Of a stretch of DNA of 9,997 nucleotides, positions 1-7,000 are shown piece by piece (the first letter of the stretch is position 1; each line of letters opens with the position of its first letter). The notes beneath the pieces were generated by a model, which worked only from the letters and a program-made list of their open reading frames with translations, searched no databases and had not been told where the DNA came from. The stretch is from Candidatus Woesearchaeota archaeon. GTDB taxonomy: Archaea > Nanobdellota > Nanobdellia > Woesearchaeales > ARS49. Location: NCBI GenBank assembly GCA_019323135.1, contig JAHWHT010000038.1, positions 1 through 9,997 on the forward strand, written 5' to 3'. Made by a program: the position numbers and the translations under genes.

Positions 1-155
1 TACTTTGCAAGCTTAAGATAAATTCGCGATTTTATGTAACTGGAAAATATTTTGCTTTGGTTATTTCCAGAAAAATAGAACGACAAAAATTTCTTGAATT
101 AATTGGTTTCACTATTCAGCGCAAAATGAAAAGATTAAAAGAGGCGCTAAAATGA
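1..155 (+). CDS. C-terminal fragment of a probable LAGLIDADG-type homing endonuclease (5' end outside window)
   Basis: The frame starting at base 3 is open from the left edge to a TGA at 153-155, giving 50 residues; the other two forward frames stop within the first 25 bases. The tail has the pattern Y-V-T-G-K, then a short hydrophobic beta strand (YFALVIS), then K-F-L-E-L-I-G-F, then a basic R-K-x-K-R-L-K-E-A-L helix ending at the stop. This resembles the last strand and helix of LAGLIDADG homing endonucleases, where a phrase like 'F-x-x-x-I-G-F' is followed by a lysine-rich 'KL' tail. The catalytic LAGLIDADG helices would lie to the left, out of view, so the family call rests on a short match. 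The stop overlaps the helicase start by four bases (ATGA), which suggests one transcript and coupled translation. It could instead be another small DNA-binding protein with a similar fold. Confidence 0.5.
   Translation, partial: LCKLKINSRFYVTGKYFALVISRKIERQKFLELIGFTIQRKMKRLKEALK
141..155 (+). promoter_or_regulatory. ATGA stop/start overlap with weak ribosome binding site for the helicase
   Basis: GAGG at 141-144 lies seven bases before the ATG at 152-154 and could pair with the pyrimidine-rich 3' end of archaeal 16S rRNA. The A of the ATG is shared with the upstream gene's last lysine codon, and its TG begins the upstream TGA stop. This supports the ATG as the true helicase start and suggests translational coupling. 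No convincing TATA box was seen in 1-151, which fits a shared upstream promoter. Confidence 0.5.
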
Positions 156-3028
156 TAAAATTCAAAGAAAAACCAAATACAAATACAGAATTGATTAATA
201 TCTTAAATCCTGTTGTTAAAAAATGGTTTAAAAGCAAATTCGATTCTTTTTGCCTTCCTCAGCAGTATGCTATAATGGATATACACTGCAGAAAAAACGT
301 TCTTGTTTCCGCGCCAACTGGCAGCGGAAAAACACTCACTGCTTTTTTAGCCATACTTAATGAATTGGTAGATTCTGCATTGAAAAATAAATTAGAGGAT
401 AAGATTTATTGTGTTTATATTTCTCCGTTAAAAGCGTTAAATTCAGATATTCAATTTAATTTATTAGAACCTTTAAAAGAAATAGAAAAAATCGCAGGAA
501 AAGAATTAGGGATAAGAGTTGCAGTGAGAACTGGCGATACAACGCAGTCAGAAAAATCAAAGATGCTCAAAAAGCCTCCGCACATTCTTATCACAACACC
601 AGAAAGCTTATCGATTGTGTTAAGCTCTCCAAAATTCATAGAACACTTGAAAAAAGTGGATTGGTGTATTATTGATGAGATTCATGCATTAGCAGAAAAC
701 AAACGAGGAGTGCATTTATCTTTGTCAATGGAGCGATTAGAGAATTTATCTGGTCATATGTGCAGGGTTGGATTAAGCGCAACAGTTGCTCCTTTGAAAG
801 AAGTTGCAGGGTTTCTTGTTGGTCCGAAAAGAGACTGTGAAATAGTTGATGTTCAATTCATTAAAGAGATGGATTTGCAGGTGCTGAGTCCTGTGGATAA
901 TTTAGTTGATGTAGATCATGCAGTATTGCACTATAAAATGTATGAATTGATTGATAAATTAATACATGAACACAAAACAACACTTATTTTCACAAACACT
1001 CGCGCAGCAACAGAGAGAATTGTTGATTATCTTAAAGATAAGTTTCCAAAAAGATACACAGACAACATCGGAGCGCATCATGGAAGTCTTGGGAAACAAA
1101 AACGGCTTCAAATCGAGAACAGATTAAGGGCAGGAAGTCTGAAAGCAGTTGTTTGCTCTACTTCTTTAGAGTTAGGGATAGATATAGGGTATATTGACTT
1201 AGTAATCTGCTTAGGGAGCCCAAAATCAGTGGCAAGATTTTTGCAGAGGGCCGGGCGAGCAGGACACAAACTGCATGAAAAAGTAAAGGGAAGAATAATT
1301 GTGATGGATAGAGATGATTTGATAGAGTGTGCAGTCCTTCTAAAATCAGCTGTTGAGAAAAAAATAGACAAACTTCACATTCCAACAGGCGCCCTAGATG
1401 TACTAGCACAACAAATAGCAGGAATTGCAGTAGAGCAGGTGTGGGATGAAAAAGAATTATATCAAATGATTAAAAAAAGTTATTGTTACAGAGACCTTAC
1501 TAAAAAAGATTTTAATGAAGTGCTGGATTATCTTGCAGGAAAATTTGTAGATTTAGAGGACAGATATATCTATGCGAAAATATGGAGAAATGAAGGTAAG
1601 CTAGGCAAAAGAGGGAGACTGGCAAGAGTAATCTACATGATGAATTCAGGAACAATACCTGATGAAAGTTTTATCACTGTAAAAATAGGAGATCAAACCA
1701 TAGGAAAACTAGATGAAGCATTTCTTGAAAAAATGAAACCCGGAGACGTGTTTGTTTTAGGGGGAGATACCTATGTATTCAAATTTTCAAGAGGCATGGT
1801 GGCTCAAGTAGCAGCAACAAGCAACAGACCTCCAACAGTGCCAAGATGGGTATCAGAGATGCTGCCATTAAGCTTTGACCTTGCTCTAGAGGTAGGAAAA
1901 CTAAGGCGATTATCTTTTGAGAGATTTAATTCAAAAAAATCAAAAAAAGAGATACTGCAGTGGCTGCATAAATATCTGTATGTAGATACAAAAGCAGCAA
2001 AAGCAATCTATGAATACTTTAGAGAGCAATATGATTATTCAAAACAATTACCAAATGATAAATTGATATTAATAGAGCATTTTAATGACGATAGAGAAAA
2101 GAAAATAATATTTCATTCTTTATACGGCAGAAGAGTTAATGACTGCTTGTCAAGAGCAATTGCATATATAATTTCACGAAACGAACACAGAGATGTAGAG
2201 ATAGGGATAAACGACAATGGATTTTATTTGTCTGGAGACAAAAGAGTAAATCCAATGAAAGCATTCAAGCTATTGAAAGCAGACAAACTGGATTTATTGA
2301 TGGAATTGGCAATAGATAAATCAGAAGTGTTCAAGAGACGATTCAGGCACTGCGCAACAAGAGCATTGATGATACTAAGAAATTATTTAGGTAAAAAGAA
2401 AAATGTAGGAAGGCAGCAAGTGAGCTCAATGATACTTATGAGTGCACTAAAACGAATAAGCAAAGACTTTTCAATACTAAAAGAAACGAGAAGAGAGGTA
2501 TTAGAGGACTTAATGGATATAGAAAACACAAAAAAAGTGATAAAAGATATAGAAAGCAAAAAAATAAGGGTTGTTGAAATCAATACTCGTATACCGACAC
2601 CATTTGCATTCAACTTAGCAGTGCAGGGGTATGCAGATATAATGAAAATAGAAGACAAACACGAATTCTTAAAGAGAATGCATCATCATGTTTTAGCAAA
2701 AATAGGGCTAAACAAAGATGCAGACAAAGAAATACTTGAGAAATACAAAGCACAAGAGCCAAAAGACTACAATGAACTGTTTGAAGAGATGGAACAAAAA
2801 GAACTTACAGAAAAAGAGCAAGAATACAAAGATTTGAGACAGATGATATGGAATCTAAAGAAAGTTCCTTTGTTTGCTAAAGAAGAATTGATTAAATTAA
2901 TCGACGGTGCAGACAGTATTCGGCCAGATGTCCTAAAAGCAATAGAAAAACATAAAAAAACCATCAAAAAGACCTGGCCAAAGAAGCTTCAGCATATAAT
3001 TTTTACAAGACTTGAAGAAATTGCTTAG
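152..3028 (+). CDS. lhr: Lhr-family superfamily-2 ATP-dependent helicase (archaeal aLhr type)
   Basis: This is a complete 958-residue helicase. All core motifs are intact: glutamines 37/38 (Q-motif position), Walker A APTGSGKT 54-61, SPLKALNSD 91-99, TTPESL 148-153, Walker B DEIH 175-178, SAT 209-211, IFTNTR 279-284, STSLELGIDIG 336-346 and QRAGRAGH 365-372. Lhr-specific regions follow: a winged-helix region after about 410, NSGTIPD 498-504, the strand-rich GDVFVLGGDTYVF 531-543, a T-V-P-x-W-x-x-E signature with W566, and a C-terminal half with F-K-R-R-F-R-H 727-733 and PTPFAF 815-820. The last ~100 residues are a charged helical tail, so the protein is at the long end for archaeal Lhr. Family members are 3'-5' translocases that unwind DNA and RNA:DNA duplexes and are linked to replication-fork repair and RNA handling. 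They act in the cytoplasm or nucleoid. I cannot separate aLhr1 from aLhr2 by eye. The gene probably shares a transcript with the overlapping upstream gene and converges on a minus-strand gene. Confidence 0.95.
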   Translation: MIKFKEKPNTNTELINILNPVVKKWFKSKFDSFCLPQQYAIMDIHCRKNVLVSAPTGSGKTLTAFLAILNELVDSALKNKLEDKIYCVYISPLKALNSDIQFNLLEPLKEIEKIAGKELGIRVAVRTGDTTQSEKSKMLKKPPHILITTPESLSIVLSSPKFIEHLKKVDWCIIDEIHALAENKRGVHLSLSMERLENLSGHMCRVGLSATVAPLKEVAGFLVGPKRDCEIVDVQFIKEMDLQVLSPVDNLVDVDHAVLHYKMYELIDKLIHEHKTTLIFTNTRAATERIVDYLKDKFPKRYTDNIGAHHGSLGKQKRLQIENRLRAGSLKAVVCSTSLELGIDIGYIDLVICLGSPKSVARFLQRAGRAGHKLHEKVKGRIIVMDRDDLIECAVLLKSAVEKKIDKLHIPTGALDVLAQQIAGIAVEQVWDEKELYQMIKKSYCYRDLTKKDFNEVLDYLAGKFVDLEDRYIYAKIWRNEGKLGKRGRLARVIYMMNSGTIPDESFITVKIGDQTIGKLDEAFLEKMKPGDVFVLGGDTYVFKFSRGMVAQVAATSNRPPTVPRWVSEMLPLSFDLALEVGKLRRLSFERFNSKKSKKEILQWLHKYLYVDTKAAKAIYEYFREQYDYSKQLPNDKLILIEHFNDDREKKIIFHSLYGRRVNDCLSRAIAYIISRNEHRDVEIGINDNGFYLSGDKRVNPMKAFKLLKADKLDLLMELAIDKSEVFKRRFRHCATRALMILRNYLGKKKNVGRQQVSSMILMSALKRISKDFSILKETRREVLEDLMDIENTKKVIKDIESKKIRVVEINTRIPTPFAFNLAVQGYADIMKIEDKHEFLKRMHHHVLAKIGLNKDADKEILEKYKAQEPKDYNELFEEMEQKELTEKEQEYKDLRQMIWNLKKVPLFAKEELIKLIDGADSIRPDVLKAIEKHKKTIKKTWPKKLQHIIFTRLEEIA

Positions 3029-3057
3029 TTTTAGTATCTTATTTCGGAAACATTTTT
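3029..3057 (+). terminator. Possible oligo-T terminator of the helicase transcript
   Basis: After the TAG stop at 3026-3028 the top strand is T-rich and reaches a run of five T at 3053-3057, with no clear hairpin. Archaeal RNA polymerase can terminate at short U runs alone. The run lies inside the 3' end of the convergent minus-strand gene, so a transcript ending here would overlap that gene's mRNA in antisense. Confidence 0.25.
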
Positions 3058-3941
3058 GCAAAACGTTCTAAATTATCTGCAAGCTTTTTGAGTTTCTTGA
3101 GTTCATATTCTTTTTCAAGCAGAGGCATTGCTTTGTTGCGCCAGTAATTATCAAATTCTTGTGTAACAAGACCTTCGCGTATCCACATATCTTTTACTAA
3201 GGCATATTTAGTGTTCAAATACTGTTTGCCTTCATCAGTGTTAGCCCAAGTCTCAAAATGCTTAATCATGTTTTTAGGGGTAAACTGCTGTTCTAATTTG
3301 GTAACCGTGCCTCTGAATTCTTCTTTTGTATCTTGAATTTCTTTTTTAGTCTCTGTTTTAATCTCTGCGACCTGTAAATAAGTTCCAACTTGTGCCAGAG
3401 CACCGATGGTCCAGATGATTGCTCCTGCAAATAATACATATGTGAATGGACTTCTCTTTTTCTTGTGCATGCCTTTGTTTAAGTGCTGTATATATAAATT
3501 GTTAATAACTGCTTCTCTATCAGAGAGATAATGCTCTTTAATCATTCTATACTGTTTTAATCTTAGTGTATCTTCTGCAAATTCATGAATGCCATCAAAT
3601 TGTTTTTCATTTAGTAATTGCAAAAATTTATCTTGTTCTGGAAAAGTGTAAATCAGTGATTCTGTGTCGATTGGACTTTCTGTAAAATGAGTTTGGCATT
3701 GATCCATTAGTTCCTTTATGCTTAAATAAAACGCTTCCATGACATCTGCACGGATTAAACCACTTTCTTGTACTACTGGATTTGCTGCTTTTAACTCTGC
3801 TATTTGTTCTAAATCAGAAATACAATCAAATGTTCTTATCTTTAAACCACAAGATTTGCGTACAGATGCACCTAGTCTTTTTTCCAGACTGGCAGAAGGA
3901 TTTGCATCAAGTTCTGTCTTAATCTCCTCTTTTTTCACCAT
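3039..3941 (-). CDS. Unrecognised single-pass membrane protein with helical flanks
   Basis: This is a 300-residue protein of no family I recognise. Residues 1-160 form a mostly helical, charged, soluble region. A basic stretch HKKKR (159-163) is followed by one hydrophobic segment at about 165-188 (bases 3378-3449), then a charged helical stretch at about 191-222 with coiled-coil character. Residues 223-300 are rich in aromatics and charge (W232, W253, W267) and end in a lysine-rich helix. There is no N-terminal signal peptide. The positive-inside rule would put the N-terminal half in the cytoplasm and the C-terminal half outside, but this is inferred. The ATG at 3939-3941 is chosen because a TATA box sits 26-27 bases upstream; the second codon is GTG and the next in-frame methionine is residue 68. 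It follows the giant-protein gene on the same strand after 150 bases and has its own promoter. A role as membrane partner or anchor for that protein is possible but unproven. Confidence 0.85.
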   Translation of the reverse strand: MVKKEEIKTELDANPSASLEKRLGASVRKSCGLKIRTFDCISDLEQIAELKAANPVVQESGLIRADVMEAFYLSIKELMDQCQTHFTESPIDTESLIYTFPEQDKFLQLLNEKQFDGIHEFAEDTLRLKQYRMIKEHYLSDREAVINNLYIQHLNKGMHKKKRSPFTYVLFAGAIIWTIGALAQVGTYLQVAEIKTETKKEIQDTKEEFRGTVTKLEQQFTPKNMIKHFETWANTDEGKQYLNTKYALVKDMWIREGLVTQEFDNYWRNKAMPLLEKEYELKKLKKLADNLERFAKMFPK

Positions 3942-3943
3942 TG

Positions 3944-3974
3944 TTTATATATAAAAAATAGAAGTATAAATATG
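3944..3974 (-). promoter_or_regulatory. Archaeal TATA promoter, probably leaderless, for the membrane-protein gene
   Basis: On the minus strand TTTATA (3970 down to 3965) is centred about 26-27 bases before the A of the ATG at 3941. It is preceded by an A-rich CAAAACA stretch that could serve as the B-recognition element. Archaeal transcription usually begins at about that distance from the TATA centre, so the mRNA would start at or next to the ATG, with no 5' leader. No Shine-Dalgarno sequence precedes the ATG, which agrees. A second AT element, the 12-base perfect palindrome TTTATATATAAA at 3944-3955, lies too close to the start to be the main TATA box and may be an operator or chance. Nothing else was recognised in the 3942-4091 gap: no strong hairpin, no small gene. 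Confidence 0.6.
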
Positions 3975-4091
3975 TTTTGACTAATTTATTGGCATAGCAC
4001 GCTTTGTTTAGCTTCTGTTGTTAATTATGCACAGATTTGTTTTAAATTGCAGTGTTTATCTGAGAACTTTGCTTGGTGTTATGCCCTTTGT

Positions 4092-7000
4092 CTAATCTTC
4101 GTATACTTGTATGTGATATTGGCGTATATTCTCTAATTCTTGGACATCTGATGTGTGTTCTTGCGGAGCTTTGGTAAATATCTTGGTGAGCTTTCGCAAC
4201 CCAGTACGCCAGCGACCGGATCTTGATTTTAGAATATTAGTATCTTTGAGCTTTTCTTTCTGTTCAAGTGCATTTTTTATTTGAGTTATGTATTCTATAA
4301 AATCTTTGGTGTTTTGTTCAGTAGAGCTCAACAATTCAGTCACTAACTCTTGTGAATATCTATCTTTTGGAGCATTATTATGAATTTCTATGGTTGCCTG
4401 CTGCATTGCTTGTAATTTTGTATCAAGTTTCCTGATTGTATCAATATAGTTTTCAGGTAATTCTTCCATGACTTGTGTTAATGTTTTCTTGCTTTCTTCG
4501 CCAAAGTCCAAATATTTGTCTTTAAGATTAATAATTATATTTCTTTCTTTCAGAAGACCGTTTTGATGTCCTTTTTTGATTACAATAGCTCTTTGAAGTA
4601 ATGTTTTATACGCTGTTTTGAGATCTTGTGCTTTTTCTACATTTTCGTCAAGCAAACTATTCTTGAATTGAGTGAACATTACTCTTTTGCTTCTAAGATT
4701 GCCGCATAAATGCTTTAGCTCTAAATCGTCATCAATTGAATCCCATTTTTGCATTAATGCAACCGTTTGTTCATCAATCTCTTTTTGCACAATCTCGCAT
4801 ACTGCTTTCTGCTTAGTGATTGCTTTTTCACGAATTCTTTGTAGCAGTAATATATCTCTTTTAGAACTTCTGCAGTTTAAAGTATTGTAAAGCCCGCTAA
4901 TTGTTTTGACTTTTTCTCCAAGTTTTGTGACAGCTAGAATGTATTCTGCTGTAAGATCTCTTTGTTCATCTTGTTTTTCTTCTGATTTTTCTGACTGTGT
5001 TTTCTTAAGCTTTGTTTCGAGTGTGTTAGCTTTATCTAATAATGTAAGCAAACTCTTTCTGCCTTTGGAAAACATTGATTGAACATCTCGGACAGTGGCG
5101 TAATGATCTGATCTTAAATTATCTAATGTTGTTAAGTGCTGACCAATCTCTATTTTTGCCTTGTCAACAAATTTAGCATATTTTCCTTCTCCTTGATTAA
5201 AGGCATCACATTCTTCCTGCTTTTGTTTTAATTTTTTCTTTATGGATAATAGTCTACGCATATCTCTGCGTGATTTAGGAATGTTTATTTGATTTGAATA
5301 AACATTAGCTGCAGCAAGAATACTATCCAATGCACTTTCGACTTCTTTTTCTGTTTTGATTTCCAGGCCTGCAATCTGGAATTCTATGTTTTCAGAACTG
5401 TATTCTTTAATGTCTATGTCTGCTTCTCTTTTTGCGGTTTCAATTATCTTGAGCGCAATCTTAAGGGTTTCTGCAGTAAGCGGCTGTTTTAGCATATTGA
5501 ATAAGACTTTTGTGGAATATTCCAACTTGCTTTTTGTGTCAGATATAGTCTCTTTTTCTTTTTCAGCAGATGTATTAATTCGCTGGATTTCTTTGCTAAT
5601 ATAGTCTAAAAGAAAGTCTGCGTGTTCTGTATCGCAATCTACTAATTCACTAAGTTCGTTTTGTTCAAGCAATTGGGTTTGCATCTCTGCCAGTTCTGGA
5701 ATGTGGCGCAGTCTGCTGAATTCTCTGCTGTGTACTCTGTCAAGAATCCTGTCAACTTTTTCAGTAATCTCATCTCTTGCGTCTTGATATTTATGTTCTG
5801 CAGATTCAAGTATGTGTTTTGTGGCGTCTAAAACTTTATTGACATCATATTCTTGAGATGCTTTTTTGAATTTTTTAAATAAAGTGTCTATCTCTTTAAC
5901 TCTTGCAGTATCTTCCTGAATTTTTTTGATGAGATTAGCCTGGTGAGTGTGCTGTCCCTGAATTTTTTGCTCTAGTATCATTAAATCAAAAGAACAAGCA
6001 TCAATTGTTTTTGCTACTTGTGTAATCTGATAATTTTGCAGTTTGTTCAATGCAGTATCTATGCTGCCAAATGTCCTAGATAATTCATCATCCATGCGCC
6101 AAGAACCTTGGTTGTGCACTGCCTTTTGTAGTTCTGTTATTAAATCTTGAGATTGTTGTATATTATCATCATCTTGGATGTTTTTCCAGAATTCTTCTAG
6201 CTTTTCTTGACCTTCTATGAAAATTCTTTTGTGAAGCTCAGATAATTCCTCTTTCTTTTCAGTAATGCGCTCAGTGATAGCATTAGATTTACGCATTATT
6301 TCTTCTCTTGCAGTTTCCACCCTGCCGAGTTCTTCATCTGATTGCAGGGCTTTTAGGTATGCACTAAGCTCTATTGTTTTCTTAGCATCCTTGTCCAATT
6401 CTTTCTGGTCTTGGGTATATTTGTGGTCCCGATTTGCCTGCCTTTCCATCTCAATTACTTCCTCACTCAATCTTTTCTTTAGTGTAGTTATCTTAGTGGA
6501 GGCGGTTTTTAAAGATGCGTGTATTTTATCTTGTTCTTCTGTCAATAGTTCTGTTTGTTCATGTCTTAGAAGCAGTGAATAATCTGCCAACAATTGATTC
6601 AGTTTTACCTCGGTATCAAGCAATTCAGTGACTGCTTCAGGAGAGTGTAATGCTGCCGCATCAACAGTACGTATGCACTGCTGTGCGACAGCATCGATTT
6701 GTGTGACCTCTGCAAATATGCGATCTTCAATAGTCTGTCTTAGTGATTTTGCCTTAGCATCTAGATTATCATAGAGTTCGTTTACTGCGGTATCTTGTTT
6801 CCACTCAGCATCTATTTCTGCAATACTTTGCTCAGTTGAGTGTAATAACGAGTGGCATTGAGCAACTTTTTCATCAGTCAATTCGTCACTTAGCAATATG
6901 CCAACATCTTGAGTTGCATCTTCTAAACTTTGTTCTATTTCAGCTAATTCATCTGTTCTTTCAGTAAATCTTGTGTTGATTTCTTCTGTTAATCTTGTGA

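Noticed and set aside
1108..1409. Minus-strand frames inside the helicase gene
   Set aside because: They lie opposite conserved helicase motifs V and VI, have no start signals, and show no family resemblance. Those at 451-639, 2383-2658 and 2767-2967 are rejected for the same reason.
3739..3954. Plus-strand 71-codon frame opposite the membrane-protein gene
   Set aside because: It is antisense to the N-terminal coding region of a better-supported gene and has no promoter or ribosome binding site of its own.
6265..6582. 105-codon plus-strand frame opposite the giant gene
   Set aside because: It is Ser/Leu/Val-rich low-complexity sequence, as expected from the complement of a helical Lys/Glu/Asp-rich coding region, with no start signals. 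The same holds for the other plus-strand frames at 4672, 5356, 7960 and 9310.
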